DNA of 64,000 bases from Anderseniella sp. GTDB taxonomy: Bacteria > Pseudomonadota > Alphaproteobacteria > Rhizobiales > Aestuariivirgaceae. The stretch lies in contig DAOUPT010000009.1 in NCBI GenBank assembly GCA_030626025.1, forward strand, positions 1 to 64,000, written 5' to 3'. Positions 17,537 through 28,240 of the stretch are shown here, piece after piece. Position 1 is the stretch's first letter. The number at the start of each line of letters is the position of its first letter. The position numbers and the translations under genes were made by a program. The notes beneath the pieces were generated by a model, which saw only the letters and a program-made list of their open reading frames with translations, made no database searches and was not told where the DNA came from.

Positions 17537-20046
17537 TTTCGGGCCACCTTGCGCGGTTTGCGCGCCGCTGGTTTCTTTTCGAACGCTTGCGAGATTTTCT
17601 CAATATCGCGGATGTTGATATCACGCTGCGGGAACGGAATTTCGATACCAGCAGCTTTCAGTTCTCGAAAAATGGTAAACCGCAAATCTGAGGCTACCGC
17701 GGTGCAATAGCCGATATCATCCAAAAATATCCGAAGCTGAAAATCAAGTGAACTGGACCCGAAATCCATAAACATCACCCGCGGTGCCGGTGAAGATATG
17801 ACACGGTCATGGGCCTGTGCACATTCAATCAGTATTTTTTGAACTTGTTCAGGGTCAGAATCATAACCAACCCCGACATTGATTTTGATCCGTCCCACCG
17901 ATGACCCGTGAGACCAGTTTTTCACCGGATCAGAAATAAAACTCGAATTGGGCACAATCACCGAGCACCGGTCAAAAGTCTCAATTTCGGTCGAACGGAC
18001 ATTGATCTTTTTAACCACCCCTTCACCTGCACCCACTTCAATCCAGTCTCCGATTCGAATAGGACGTTCGGCCAGCAAGATCAAACCGGAGACAAAATTA
18101 GAAACAACTGATTGCAAGCCAAAGCCGATACCAACACTGAGCGCCCCGGCGACAATAGCCAGTTTGGAAAAATCCAGACCGGCTGCGCTAAGCGCAAACC
18201 CGCCAGCCAGCAGCACCCCGGTATATTTAACCCCGGTAGCGATGGAATTTTGCACCCCGGCATCAATATTTGACCGACTCAAAATGCGCCGGTTCAGCCA
18301 CGTCGACAAAATTCGAACCACAATGACCCCAACAACCAGCATAACGATAGCCAGAAGAATTTTCGATGGCTCAATGGAAACATCGCCAACTTTAAAGCCA
18401 AAAAACGCTTGCCTGGCGAGGCTAGAGAAATCCACCCAGGTAATCGTCCAAAGAGCCAGAACAAGCGGCGCTCCAAGTAAAACAACCGAAACATCAGTGA
18501 TTGTTGACAGCAACAACCCGACCCGCCGGATGGTCTCGTCACCCAGGCCCATCTTGCTTCTGATTGCCTTGCCAAACCGCGACCACGGCTGGGTACTGCT
18601 TGAAACCAGGGCATCAACGAGATGATGGATAAGATACAGAATAATAACCATCGCAGCAGTAACCAGCGTGTTGGTTATGATAAAGTGTGCCAGCGCAATG
18701 TAGCCAAATAACAGTGCAACAACGCAAATTCCCAACAACAACCAGGCGATCAAAAAGAACCGGTGGGCCCAGCTAAAGTAAAAACTTCTGCCTTCGGTAG
18801 GCTCGGTATCATCAAGCAGCGCCCCGGCACTTCGTGATGTTGAGACTATTTTGGCAAGAGTCACAATCAGCAAAATACTAACCAGAGCATGGACCCCGAC
18901 GACAAACTCCAGCGGCATAAAGGTAATATCCGCCAAAGCACTGGCACCACGATCAAGCCCGAAAATTACCGCAGCAAACAATCCGTAACGAAACAGTTGA
19001 CCGGCTGCCAAATCATCCATATTGGCAAGCCGCCAATCAAAATTGGACGGCGCCAACACTGCGCGCAGAACCGTAATCATAACACTGGCAATAAAGATGA
19101 TTTCGCCACCCGCTATCACCAATCGTGGTATCCGCAGATCATCCACTGCTGACATCGTCACAATCGTCAGACTGATAAAAATCGTTACAACGCCAATAAT
19201 GGCAACAACAACGGTCCCACCAACGGCCCGCCAGATTCGGCGCAAATCTGAGGCTTCCCCAATCCGGTCCGGTGGGTTGGACATTTTTGACCAGACGAAA
19301 AACACCAACAAAACAGCTAGCGAAAAAATACTCATAACAGCCAGAAAACTGGCAGTACCTGAAATTTTTTCATCAGTGCCCGCAGGCTTGTGCCAGACCT
19401 GAAACAGACCGGTTGTCCGCCCGCTGGCATCAACCAGTGTCGGTGTAAAATCCCACCACAATTGCGGATTCAATACCGAACGACGTGATACAAACACCCG
19501 TTCAACAAAAGCGGCTTTTTGCAACTCCGATATTTTAGATGCCAGTTGCCCGGTTTCCAACTCCAATAAATCCAGTTGTTTGAGCTCTGCCTTTAACCCG
19601 TTCAAAGTATTGCTAAGCGCGTCACGTTGGGTGGTGATAGTTTCCGCTTCGGTTTCGCCCTTTTTGGGCGCTGGCCCCAACTCCTTTAGTCGGGCAGCAA
19701 GGTCTGCAATGGGTGTTTCCATCCCGCCGCGGGCAATCGCAACTTTTTTGCGCAACTCCACAAGCACGCCACGGCTGGTAACCAGCTTTTCGATTGTCGC
19801 GGTTGGTGAATTGATATCTTTTCTAGCAGCGGCCAGTTCCTTGCCAAGGGCTTCAAAAGTTCGCCGGGCCCGGGCAATCGCATCATCAACCGCTGGAGCC
19901 ACGACCGCAACCTTTGGTTTTGGTTGTATTTCAGTTTTTTCAGATGCAGGCTTTGTTGCAGGCGTTTCCTGCCCATACCCGGCCTGTCCAGATAACAGCA
20001 AAACAGACGCAACAACCAACGAGCGAAAGAGGGTCAAATAAGACAC
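17533..20046 (-). CDS. Large MscS-family mechanosensitive channel with N-terminal DUF3772-type domain
   Basis: The protein is about 837 residues. It opens with a signal peptide (LFRSLVVASVLLLSGQAGYG) and a periplasmic coiled-coil-prone region of about 180 residues resembling DUF3772. Multiple membrane helices follow, then the conserved MscS pore and beta domain (GLDFSKLAIVAGALSVGIGF, NFVSGLILLAERPIRIGDWIEV, VRSTEIETFDRCSVIVPNS). It should release solutes on osmotic downshock. I prefer GTG 20046 as start because GGAG lies eight bases upstream; TTG 20052 is too close to it. The last four bases overlap the VOC start. The C-terminus is basic ([14 protein letters not shown]). Confidence 0.9.
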   Translation of the reverse strand: MSYLTLFRSLVVASVLLLSGQAGYGQETPATKPASEKTEIQPKPKVAVVAPAVDDAIARARRTFEALGKELAAARKDINSPTATIEKLVTSRGVLVELRKKVAIARGGMETPIADLAARLKELGPAPKKGETEAETITTQRDALSNTLNGLKAELKQLDLLELETGQLASKISELQKAAFVERVFVSRRSVLNPQLWWDFTPTLVDASGRTTGLFQVWHKPAGTDEKISGTASFLAVMSIFSLAVLLVFFVWSKMSNPPDRIGEASDLRRIWRAVGGTVVVAIIGVVTIFISLTIVTMSAVDDLRIPRLVIAGGEIIFIASVMITVLRAVLAPSNFDWRLANMDDLAAGQLFRYGLFAAVIFGLDRGASALADITFMPLEFVVGVHALVSILLIVTLAKIVSTSRSAGALLDDTEPTEGRSFYFSWAHRFFLIAWLLLGICVVALLFGYIALAHFIITNTLVTAAMVIILYLIHHLVDALVSSSTQPWSRFGKAIRSKMGLGDETIRRVGLLLSTITDVSVVLLGAPLVLALWTITWVDFSSLARQAFFGFKVGDVSIEPSKILLAIVMLVVGVIVVRILSTWLNRRILSRSNIDAGVQNSIATGVKYTGVLLAGGFALSAAGLDFSKLAIVAGALSVGIGFGLQSVVSNFVSGLILLAERPIRIGDWIEVGAGEGVVKKINVRSTEIETFDRCSVIVPNSSFISDPVKNWSHGSSVGRIKINVGVGYDSDPEQVQKILIECAQAHDRVISSPAPRVMFMDFGSSSLDFQLRIFLDDIGYCTAVASDLRFTIFRELKAAGIEIPFPQRDINIRDIEKISQAFEKKPAARKPRKVARK

Positions 20047-20067
20047 GCGCAATACTCCGATAAAGTT

Positions 20068-21699
20068 CTAAACCAGACGACTTTGTTCAACAGCAGCTGC
20101 AATAAATGATGCAAATAACGGATGAGGTTCAAACGGCCGTGATTTTAACTCGGGATGATATTGCACCCCGATAAACCACGGATGATCTTCCAGTTCTATG
20201 GTTTCCGGCAACAGCCCGTCAGGCGAAGTCCCGGCAAATTTCATTCCGGCTTTTTCCAGCGCTTCTCGATAACCCATATTCACTTCATAGCGATGCCGGT
20301 GACGTTCAGAAATCTCGGTCGCTCCACCATAAATTTCACTAATACGCGAGCCTTTTTCCAGTTTGGCAACATAGGCACCAAGTCGCATAGTACCGCCCAA
20401 ATCTCCACTGGACTGGCGTTGTTCCAGCTCGTTACCCTTCATCCATTCGGTCATCAGCCCGACCACCGGCTCATCAGTTTCGCCAAATTCTGTTGAATTG
20501 GCATTTTCAATCCCGGCCAGATTGCGGGCAGCCTCGACCACCGCCATCTGCATTCCCAGACAAATCCCGAAATATGGCACATTATGTTCACGGGCAAAGG
20601 TCGCTGCCTTGATTTTACCCTCAACCCCGCGGCCACCAAACCCGCCGGGCACCAGAATTCCATCAACCCCATCCAGCATCGGTGTCGGATCTTCTTGCTC
20701 AAAAACCTCTGCCCCGAACCATTGCAGATTAACCTTCACCTTATTGGCAATTCCACCATGGGCAAGAGCTTCATTCAAGGATTTATAGGCATCCAGCAAT
20801 TCAACATATTTGCCGACCACTGCTATGGTAACCTCACCTTCGGGATTGGCCACGCGGTTGGAAATTTCTTCCCAGCGTGAAAGATCAGGTTCCGGTGCAT
20901 CTTCAATGCCAAATGCGGCCAGCACCTCCCGGTCAAGGCCTTCATTGTGGTAGGCAATCGGCACATCATAAATCGATTTCAGATCAAGTGCCTGTATGAC
21001 CGCCGAAGGTCGCAAGTTACAGAACAATGCAATCTTGCGCCGTTCATTTTCCGGAATTTCACGATCAGCCCGGCACAGCAATATATCAGGTTGAATCCCG
21101 ATAGAGCGTAGCTCTTTTACCGAGTGCTGGGTCGGTTTGGTTTTCAATTCACCCGCTGTTGGGATGTACGGCAGCAGCGTCAGGTGAATATAAACGCAAT
21201 CACCGCGCGGCAATTCGTTTCCAACCTGCCGAATCGCTTCAAAAAACGGCAACGCTTCAATGTCGCCAACAGTGCCACCAATTTCGCACAAAACGAAATC
21301 ATAATCCTCATTACCGTCATAGATGAAATCTTTAAGCGCATTGGTAACGTGTGGAATGACCTGCACGGTCGCGCCCAGAAAATCACCGCGACGTTCCTTG
21401 GCTATGATTTCCTGATACAGTCGCCCGGTGGTGATGTTGTCAGATTTAATTGCCGAACGTCCGGTATATCGCTCGTAATGCCCCAAATCGAGGTCAGTTT
21501 CAGCCCCGTCATCGGTAACAAAAACCTCGCCGTGCTGGTAAGGAGACATGGTGCCGGGATCAACATTGAGATAAGGGTCAAGCTTGCGTAATCGCACCTT
21601 GTAACCACGAGCCTGCAAGACCGCACCAAGAGCTGCTGAGCCAAGACCTTTACCAAGTGAAGAAACCACACCGCCGGTTATAAAAATATATCGCGCCAT
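20068..21699 (-). CDS. pyrG: CTP synthase
   Basis: The 543-residue enzyme aminates UTP to CTP with glutamine. The N-terminal synthase domain starts [18 protein letters not shown]; the C-terminal glutaminase has the nucleophile Cys in [11 protein letters not shown] and the catalytic His and Glu in [11 protein letters not shown]. Length and motifs are standard. A perfect 7-bp hairpin lies 14-33 bases upstream of the start (21713-21732). The next gene, an MscS channel, follows after about 20 bases. Confidence 0.98.
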   Translation of the reverse strand: MARYIFITGGVVSSLGKGLGSAALGAVLQARGYKVRLRKLDPYLNVDPGTMSPYQHGEVFVTDDGAETDLDLGHYERYTGRSAIKSDNITTGRLYQEIIAKERRGDFLGATVQVIPHVTNALKDFIYDGNEDYDFVLCEIGGTVGDIEALPFFEAIRQVGNELPRGDCVYIHLTLLPYIPTAGELKTKPTQHSVKELRSIGIQPDILLCRADREIPENERRKIALFCNLRPSAVIQALDLKSIYDVPIAYHNEGLDREVLAAFGIEDAPEPDLSRWEEISNRVANPEGEVTIAVVGKYVELLDAYKSLNEALAHGGIANKVKVNLQWFGAEVFEQEDPTPMLDGVDGILVPGGFGGRGVEGKIKAATFAREHNVPYFGICLGMQMAVVEAARNLAGIENANSTEFGETDEPVVGLMTEWMKGNELEQRQSSGDLGGTMRLGAYVAKLEKGSRISEIYGGATEISERHRHRYEVNMGYREALEKAGMKFAGTSPDGLLPETIELEDHPWFIGVQYHPELKSRPFEPHPLFASFIAAAVEQSRLV

Positions 21700-21712
21700 G
21701 GGATTTATGGAT

Positions 21713-21732
21713 TAAACGGAGTCGACCGTTTA
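21713..21732 (-). promoter_or_regulatory. Hairpin in the pyrG 5' leader
   Basis: TAAACGG at 21713-21719 pairs perfectly with CCGTTTA at 21726-21732 around the loop AGTCGA. It sits between secG and pyrG, just upstream of the pyrG start, and has no run of T on either side, so it is not a standard terminator. It could shape pyrG translation or mRNA stability. Function is inferred only from position. Confidence 0.3.
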
Positions 21733-21799
21733 GGAAAGCATTACTTGCAAATAATCCCAAAAAACTTTTGCCGGCAGTTATCACAAACCACTCTTCAAA

Positions 21800-22177
21800 T
21801 TACTGACTGGTTGGAACCTGTGGCTTGGCCGGGTCTTTTGGCGCCCCACCAAGGTTGGGCAATTTGACCGCTCCACCAGCGCCAGTGTTAGTATTTCCAG
21901 GTGCTTTTGATCCACCAACACCCTCAAAAACCGAGGTAGGCGCGCTAGAGCGCGTTGCCATAACCGTCAGACTGATTGATGTAATGAAAAAACCAAGGGC
22001 AAGAATTGCCGTGGCTCTTGTTAGCGCATTGCCGGCACCACGAGCGTTAAACATGCCACCGCCAGCACCGCCGCCGCCCCCGATTCCCAGGGCGCCGCCT
22101 TCAGAACGTTGCAACAAAACAGTGCCGATAAGGCCCATTGCGATCAACAAATGTATTACAAGAACAATTTCAGTCAT
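21800..22177 (-). CDS. secG: Protein translocase subunit SecG
   Basis: This 125-residue membrane subunit of the SecYEG channel has the usual two helices: residues about 3-21 (VLVIHLLIAMGLIGTVLLQ) and about 53-73. The conserved RSEGGALGIGGGGGAGG loop lies between them. The C-terminal tail is rich in Gly, Pro and Lys and longer than in E. coli, as is common in alphaproteobacteria. It lies between tpiA and pyrG on the same strand. Confidence 0.93.
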   Translation of the reverse strand: MTEIVLVIHLLIAMGLIGTVLLQRSEGGALGIGGGGGAGGGMFNARGAGNALTRATAILALGFFITSISLTVMATRSSAPTSVFEGVGGSKAPGNTNTGAGGAVKLPNLGGAPKDPAKPQVPTSQ

Positions 22178-22253
22178 CAGCCCGCCGGGCTCCTTAAAAA
22201 TCTAAAAGCATGAATTGACCGCTATGTAATGCCAATTGCAGCAAATTGCAAGC

Positions 22254-23012
22254 CTACTCGTAAGCTGCAATGATACCCAGAAAATCAACCGCTTTAAGGC
22301 TCGCACCGCCAACCAGTGCCCCGTTCACATTGGCAGCAGCCATTAGTTCAACAGCATTGTTGGGCTTCACCGAACCGCCATACAAAATAGCAATTGGTGC
22401 TGCTTCGTCTTCACCCAGCGCCGCGACGAGCCGTTTACGAATATGAGTATGAACTTTTGCCACTTCTTTTACTGTCGGCGTAAGACCCGAACCAATCGCC
22501 CATACAGGTTCATAGGCAATAACCGTATTTTTGGCCGTTGCTGTCGCAGGCAACGAACCTTTAATCTGACTGGTCATTACCTTAAGAGTCTGGTTCGCCT
22601 TATATTGTTCGAGTGTCTCGCCAACACAAATAATAGCTGTAAGGCCCGCCGCATGGGCCGCTTCTGCCTTGGCGCAAACAGTCTTGTCTGTTTCGCCATG
22701 ATCAGCCCGTCGCTCCGAGTGACCGACAATAACGGCTGTTACGCCGGTATTTTTCAACATTTCGGCTGAAATATCGCCCGTATGCGCCCCGCTCTGGGCT
22801 GTATGGCAATCCTGGCCGCCGATTTTGACTTTTGAGCCTTTGGCCGCTGTTTTTGCTTCACCAAGAAGTGTCGCGGGTGGGCAAATCATCACATTGCATT
22901 TTGGCTTGCGATCTTTAAGCTTAGCCGCAAGAGTTCTTATTTCCTTCAAAGATGCCTTTTTGCCATTCATCTTCCAGTTACCGGCGACAAGCGCACGAGG
23001 TGATTTTGCCAT
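22254..23012 (-). CDS. tpiA: Triosephosphate isomerase
   Basis: The 252-residue glycolytic enzyme interconverts dihydroxyacetone phosphate and glyceraldehyde 3-phosphate. Active-site residues are N12 and K14 (GNWKMNG), the histidine of VIVGHSERR and the glutamate of [11 protein letters not shown]; the phosphate-binding LYGGSVKP is present. Start ATG 23012 has AGGGG upstream; the longer frame to 23060 adds a non-homologous peptide. The gene is divergent from the PpiD-type gene, with promoters expected in 23013-23166. Confidence 0.97.
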   Translation of the reverse strand: MAKSPRALVAGNWKMNGKKASLKEIRTLAAKLKDRKPKCNVMICPPATLLGEAKTAAKGSKVKIGGQDCHTAQSGAHTGDISAEMLKNTGVTAVIVGHSERRADHGETDKTVCAKAEAAHAAGLTAIICVGETLEQYKANQTLKVMTSQIKGSLPATATAKNTVIAYEPVWAIGSGLTPTVKEVAKVHTHIRKRLVAALGEDEAAPIAILYGGSVKPNNAVELMAAANVNGALVGGASLKAVDFLGIIAAYE

Positions 23013-23166
23013 TAGAAATTCCCCTTTTAAATCTCTGAATTTGTCTTCAAATATTGACATTGGATATCAGACCTTTATCTGTTTGCGAAGGGCACCAATT
23101 GCAGCAGGCAAAAACCAGCCTTATTTATGGTAAATTGGTCCACATAAAAGAAAAGGAAAACGCAAT

Positions 23167-25053
23167 ATGCTCACTGCCATGCGAGGCGCAACCGGCGGCA
23201 TTATCGCCAAAACATTTCTGGTACTCTTGGCCGGCAGTTTTGCTGTCTGGGGTGTTGCCGATGTTTTTACCGGCTCACGCGATCAGGTTCTGGCAAAAGT
23301 CGGCGAGCGCGAAATCAGCGCGGTTGAGTTCCGAAACTTTTTTGACCAGCGCCTGCAAGACCTGAGCCGGAGAACCGGCCAGCCAATAACCGCTGCCCAG
23401 GCCCGCAAATTTGGCATGGATCGTCAAATCCTTGGAGACCTCCTGAGAAGTGGTGCCTTGGATGAACAGGCAAAAACCATGAAGATGTCGCTGTCAGGTA
23501 AATTTATTGCCGAACAAATCGCCAAAAACCCGGCATATCAAGACGCAAGCGGCAACTTTAGCGCCAGTGCCTTGCAGCAACGCCTGTACAATGCCAGCGT
23601 TACCGAGGCGCAGTTCATTGCCAACGAACGCAACAATATGATCCGCACTGCTATCACCTCTGCGATTTCAGATGGCCTCGAAGCCCCGGCAACACTGGTT
23701 CGTCTGGTCGCTGAACAAGCCAGCGAACTTCGCGATGCCGCTTACTTCACCATCAGCGGCGATGGCATAGAGATTGCCGAGCCGACCGATAAGCAGGCCG
23801 CGGAGTTCTATATCAAAAACAAATCCCGCTTTGCAGTGCCAGAGCGCCGGGTTTTCGAAACCATGTCCATTAACGCTGCTACATTGGGCAAATCGGCCGA
23901 AATTAACGACGAAATTCTCAAAACTATCTATGAGAAAGAAAAATCCCGCTTTGGCTCACCCGAAACCAGAATCATTGAGCAAATCCCCTTTGGCAACAAG
24001 GTTGAAGCCTCAGCCGCACTGAAACGTATTCGCGAAGGTGTATCATTTGATTCGATTGCCAAAGAGCGTGGGTTAACCGATAAAGACAAGCTACTTGGTA
24101 CTTTTAAAAGACCCGATGTTCCTGACCGGCAAATTGCTGATGCAGCCTTCAGCCTTAAAGAAGGTGCGGTTTCAGAACCCGTGAGCGGTAAACTCTCAAC
24201 CTTTTTGATACGGGTTGCCAAAATCACCCCGGAAAACGTCAAAACACTTTCAGATGTTCGTGACGAATTGGTCAAAATCATTCAAACCGAAGCCGGTCGT
24301 GATGAAATTCTAAATTTGCGTGACAAGGTTGAAGATGAGCGCGGTGGCGGGGCACCGTTCAAGGAAATCGCCAAGTCCCTGGGCCTTTCCTACAATATCA
24401 CCCCTGCCCTGAATCGAGCCGGTTTCGACAAAGATGGCAAACCGGGCAGCGACATCGCTGACTGGGCCAAAGTTTTGCAAGCCGGCAATGAAAGCGACGT
24501 CGGTCTGGAAATTGACCCGGTTGCCACTCAGGATGATGGGTTTGTCTGGGTAAATATACAGGATGTTATCCAGTCCCACACCAAACCTCTCAAAGAAGCG
24601 AAAGACGAGGCCGGTAAAATGTGGAAAGCTGACCAACTTCGTCAGGCAATCAAAAAGAAAGCCGAAGATCTGAAAAAACGCGCCAATGGCGGTGACAAAT
24701 TCCAAGACCTGGCCCAACAGGCCGGTGCCGAAATCAAAAAGGAACTGGGCTTCAATCGCCGCACTGCCAGCGCCAACTTTGACAGCAACGCCGTGCGGGC
24801 AGCCTTTGCCGGCAAGCTTGATCAAGTCACGATTTCGATCAATCCGGATGGAAAGGCAGCCAAGATCATGTCAATTACACCGGTTCTGGCCCCGCCCTAT
24901 AATCCCTCAAGTGCCGAGGTCAAGGAAATCCGCAGTCAACTCAAAGCATTGATCAACAATGATGTTTATGCCGGTTACATGGCCGAGTTACAAAAATCTG
25001 TTGGTGTTGAAATTCGACAGGACGCCTGGTCGCGGGTGTTTCAAACCCCGTAA
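23167..25053 (+). CDS. PpiD/SurA-type membrane-anchored peptidylprolyl isomerase
   Basis: The 628-residue envelope chaperone has one N-terminal membrane helix (residues about 12-33), then a SurA-N-like region (VGEREISAVEFRNFF onward) and a parvulin-type rotamase region around residues 245-365. The long C-terminal part is helical and charged. It likely assists proteins leaving the Sec channel, as PpiD does. It heads the trp operon: trpE starts 32 bases after its stop. A possible promoter is TTGCAG at about 23098 with TATTTA 17 bases on. Confidence 0.9.
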   Translation: MLTAMRGATGGIIAKTFLVLLAGSFAVWGVADVFTGSRDQVLAKVGEREISAVEFRNFFDQRLQDLSRRTGQPITAAQARKFGMDRQILGDLLRSGALDEQAKTMKMSLSGKFIAEQIAKNPAYQDASGNFSASALQQRLYNASVTEAQFIANERNNMIRTAITSAISDGLEAPATLVRLVAEQASELRDAAYFTISGDGIEIAEPTDKQAAEFYIKNKSRFAVPERRVFETMSINAATLGKSAEINDEILKTIYEKEKSRFGSPETRIIEQIPFGNKVEASAALKRIREGVSFDSIAKERGLTDKDKLLGTFKRPDVPDRQIADAAFSLKEGAVSEPVSGKLSTFLIRVAKITPENVKTLSDVRDELVKIIQTEAGRDEILNLRDKVEDERGGGAPFKEIAKSLGLSYNITPALNRAGFDKDGKPGSDIADWAKVLQAGNESDVGLEIDPVATQDDGFVWVNIQDVIQSHTKPLKEAKDEAGKMWKADQLRQAIKKKAEDLKKRANGGDKFQDLAQQAGAEIKKELGFNRRTASANFDSNAVRAAFAGKLDQVTISINPDGKAAKIMSITPVLAPPYNPSSAEVKEIRSQLKALINNDVYAGYMAELQKSVGVEIRQDAWSRVFQTP

Positions 25054-25085
25054 CATTTCCAACAGCAATATGTAGAACCAATCAA

Positions 25086-26606
25086 ATGTCTATTTCACCC
25101 GACTTTACGGCCTTTTCGAAAACCTATGAAAAAGGTGCACCGCAGGCGGTTTATACCAGTTTGGTCGCTGATCTTGAAACCCCGGTCACCGCCATGCTGA
25201 AAATCGGCAAGCAAGCCAGATACAGCTTTCTGCTGGAATCGGTTGAAGGTGGCGCCGTCCGCGGTCGCTATTCAATGATCGGCCTGAACCCTGATCTGAT
25301 CATGCGCATCAATGGCCCCAAAGCTGAAGTTAACCGCACCGCCTTGATCGATGAAAGCAGCGGCTTTGAAGCGATGCCGCAACAGCCTCTTGATGCGTTG
25401 CGGGCAATAATGGCCGAAACCGAAATCGAGTTGCCCGACGCTCTGCCCCCGATGGCCGCCGGTCTATTTGGCTATATGGGTTATGACATGGTGCGGTTGA
25501 TGGAAGACCTTCCACAACAAAATGTCGATGTGCTGGAAGTGCCGGACGGGATTTTTATCCGCCCGACAGTGATGGCGATTTTTGATGCAGTCAGAGACGA
25601 AGTAACAGTTGTCGCGCCGATTTATCCATCAGAAAAAACCAGTGCCAAAGCAGCCTATGAAAATGCCTGTGACCGGCTCAATACGGTTATTGACATGCTG
25701 GAACAACCGCTGGACCCGCGTATTCACCAATCACCCGACACCCCGGCAATAAAGGCACCTGTGTCAAATACCACGCCGGAAGATTACAAAAAGATGGTTT
25801 TGAAAATCAAGGACTACATCAGTGCCGGTGATGTGTTCCAAACCGTAATCTCGCAACGTTTCGAAACCGAGTTCCCCCTGCCACCCTTTGCCTTGTACAG
25901 GGCTCTGCGGCGCGTCAACCCCTCGCCTTTCCTCTACTTTCTCAACTTCGATACGTTCTCGATTATTGGCTCAAGCCCTGAAATTCTGGTACGCGTCCGT
26001 GATGGCCGGGTTTCCATTCGACCGATTGCCGGCACCAGGCCGCGCGGGGCAACCCCGACAGCTGACAAGGCGCTGGCCGATGAGTTACTGGCCGACCCCA
26101 AAGAACTGGCCGAACACTTGATGTTGCTTGATCTGGGCCGCAATGATGTCGGACGGGTGGCTGAAATTGGCTCGGTTGAAGTCACCGATAAATTCATTCT
26201 CGAGTTCTACAGCCAGGTCATGCACATCGTTTCCAATGTCGAGGGTAATCTCGACAAGAAATTCGATGCCATCGATGCCCTGGAAGCCGGTTTTCCGGCC
26301 GGAACCGTTTCTGGTGCCCCCAAAGTGCGGGCCATGGAAATTATCGATGAACTGGAAAAAGAAAAACGCGGCCCCTATGCCGGTTGCGTTGGCTACTTCT
26401 CGGCCAATGGCGACATGGACACCTGCATCGTCTTGCGCACCGCCATCGTCAAGGACGGCAAGATGTATGTACAGGCTGGCGCTGGCGTTGTTGCAGACAG
26501 TGTGCCACAAAGCGAGCATGAGGAATGTATCAACAAGGCAAAGGCGCTGTTTCGCGCCGCTGAAGAAGCTGTTCGCTTTGCCGGTCAAGCTGGACGCGGG
26601 CAATAG
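25086..26606 (+). CDS. trpE: Anthranilate synthase component I
   Basis: The 506-residue subunit converts chorismate to anthranilate using ammonia from TrpG. The feedback-inhibition motif LLES is at residues 49-52, so tryptophan control of the enzyme is probably intact. The chorismate-binding domain includes IGSSPEILVRV, RPIAGTRPRG and FPAGTVSGAPKVRAMEIIDELE. The 32-base gap before it leaves no room for a trpL leader peptide, so attenuation directly at this point is unlikely. trpG follows after three bases. Confidence 0.98.
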   Translation: MSISPDFTAFSKTYEKGAPQAVYTSLVADLETPVTAMLKIGKQARYSFLLESVEGGAVRGRYSMIGLNPDLIMRINGPKAEVNRTALIDESSGFEAMPQQPLDALRAIMAETEIELPDALPPMAAGLFGYMGYDMVRLMEDLPQQNVDVLEVPDGIFIRPTVMAIFDAVRDEVTVVAPIYPSEKTSAKAAYENACDRLNTVIDMLEQPLDPRIHQSPDTPAIKAPVSNTTPEDYKKMVLKIKDYISAGDVFQTVISQRFETEFPLPPFALYRALRRVNPSPFLYFLNFDTFSIIGSSPEILVRVRDGRVSIRPIAGTRPRGATPTADKALADELLADPKELAEHLMLLDLGRNDVGRVAEIGSVEVTDKFILEFYSQVMHIVSNVEGNLDKKFDAIDALEAGFPAGTVSGAPKVRAMEIIDELEKEKRGPYAGCVGYFSANGDMDTCIVLRTAIVKDGKMYVQAGAGVVADSVPQSEHEECINKAKALFRAAEEAVRFAGQAGRGQ

Positions 26607-26609
26607 ATC

Positions 26610-27221
26610 ATGATTACGCTGATAGACAATTATGACAGTTTCACCTGGAACCTTTATCACTTCCTTGGCGAATTGGGCGCGGAAACAGTGGTCCATCGCA
26701 ATGACCAGATTAGCGTCGGCCAGGTATTGTCATCAGGCACCGATGGCATTGTGCTGTCACCCGGCCCGTGCACGCCCGATGATGCCGGCATTTGCCTTGA
26801 ACTGATCGAAGCCGCGCAAGAAAAACTCCCCCTGTTTGGCGTCTGCCTTGGCCATCAGTCTCTTGGACAGGTGTTCGGTGCCAAAGTCGTCCGCGCACCC
26901 AACCTGATGCACGGCAAGGTTTCTACCGTAGAACATTACGGCCACCCGTTATTTGATGGCATTCCCAAGAGATTCCAGGCTACCCGCTATCACTCCCTGA
27001 CCATAGAGCCCGATAGCATTCCCGACTGCCTTGAAGTGACTGCCAGAAGTGATGATGGCGTCATCATGGGCATTTCGCACCGTGAGTTACCAATGCACGG
27101 GGTACAATTTCATCCTGAAAGCATTGCCTCGGAATACGGCCACAAATTATTGGGCAATTTCCTCAAATTGACCGGCCTTGACCCCCTCGACGTGCAAGAA
27201 AGCATAGAAGAGAAAGCATAG
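26610..27221 (+). CDS. trpG: Anthranilate synthase component II (glutamine amidotransferase)
   Basis: The 203-residue amidotransferase releases ammonia from glutamine for TrpE. The nucleophile is C79 in GVCLGHQSLGQ, with the His/Glu pair in VQFHPESIASEYG. It is a separate gene from trpE, whereas many Rhizobiales have a fused trpE(G). In some bacteria this subunit also serves p-aminobenzoate synthase; the tight trp operon here favours the tryptophan role. Confidence 0.97.
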   Translation: MITLIDNYDSFTWNLYHFLGELGAETVVHRNDQISVGQVLSSGTDGIVLSPGPCTPDDAGICLELIEAAQEKLPLFGVCLGHQSLGQVFGAKVVRAPNLMHGKVSTVEHYGHPLFDGIPKRFQATRYHSLTIEPDSIPDCLEVTARSDDGVIMGISHRELPMHGVQFHPESIASEYGHKLLGNFLKLTGLDPLDVQESIEEKA

Positions 27222-27224
27222 AAC

Positions 27225-28238
27225 ATGTCTGACTTTAAACCTCTTATCGACAAGGTCGCCAACGGTAAGGCACTTAGTATTGAAGAAGCAGAAGCTGCCT
27301 TTGAGGTGATGATGTCGGGTCAGGCAACCCCGTCGCAAATCGGCGGGTTTTTGATGGCTTTACGGGTCCGTGGTGAAACCGTTGATGAAATCACCGGTGC
27401 TGTGCGTACCATGCGGGCCAAAATGACCCGGGTTAACGCCCCTTCTGATGCCCTTGATATTGTCGGCACCGGCGGTGATGGTTCGGGTTCCTATAATATC
27501 TCCACCTGCTCGGCCATTGTCGCTGCCGGTGCTGGTTTAAACATCGCCAAACACGGCAACCGCTCACTATCATCCAAATCAGGTGCCGCCGATACACTGG
27601 CAGCACTGGGGGTGAACATCGAAGTTTCACCAGAAAAAATCAGCGAGTGCATAGCCAAAGCCGGTGTCGGCTTTATGTTTGCCCCTGCTCACCACGCCGC
27701 CATGCGCCATGTGGGTCCAACCAGGGTTGAACTTGGCACTCGAACCATTTTTAATCTGCTTGGTCCGCTGTCCAATCCGGCAGGCGTCTCAAAACAGATT
27801 GTTGGCGTCTTTTCAAAAGCCTGGGTCAAACCTCTCGCCCACGTTCTTAAACAACTGGGCTCGGAGCGGGTCTGGGTAACCCATGGCGAAGGCGGACTGG
27901 ACGAAATCACCCCGACCGGCACCACATGGGTATCTGAATTGAAAGATGGTGAGGTAACATCCTTTGAAATTCAACCCGAAGATGCCGGTATCAAGCGCTG
28001 GACACTGGATGATCTTAAAGGTGGTGAACCGGCAGAAAATGCCGAGGCCCTGCGCGAAGTCCTCAAGGGCGCCAAAAACGCCTTCCGCGATGCCTCTATC
28101 ATGACCGCTGGTGCAGCTTTGGTGGTGGCTGACAAGGCCCCTGACCTGAAAACCGGCACCGCAATGGCTGCTGCCGCCATTGATGATGGCCGCGCCCTTA
28201 AAACACTCGATAAACTAGTAGAAGTATCAAATAGCTGA
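27225..28238 (+). CDS. trpD: Anthranilate phosphoribosyltransferase
   Basis: The 337-residue enzyme attaches phosphoribose from PRPP to anthranilate. The PRPP-binding loop [14 protein letters not shown] begins near residue 82, followed by [17 protein letters not shown] and [10 protein letters not shown]. The start lies three bases after trpG and the stop two bases before trpC, so the genes are one transcript. Confidence 0.98.
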   Translation: MSDFKPLIDKVANGKALSIEEAEAAFEVMMSGQATPSQIGGFLMALRVRGETVDEITGAVRTMRAKMTRVNAPSDALDIVGTGGDGSGSYNISTCSAIVAAGAGLNIAKHGNRSLSSKSGAADTLAALGVNIEVSPEKISECIAKAGVGFMFAPAHHAAMRHVGPTRVELGTRTIFNLLGPLSNPAGVSKQIVGVFSKAWVKPLAHVLKQLGSERVWVTHGEGGLDEITPTGTTWVSELKDGEVTSFEIQPEDAGIKRWTLDDLKGGEPAENAEALREVLKGAKNAFRDASIMTAGAALVVADKAPDLKTGTAMAAAAIDDGRALKTLDKLVEVSNS

Positions 28239-28240
28239 TC

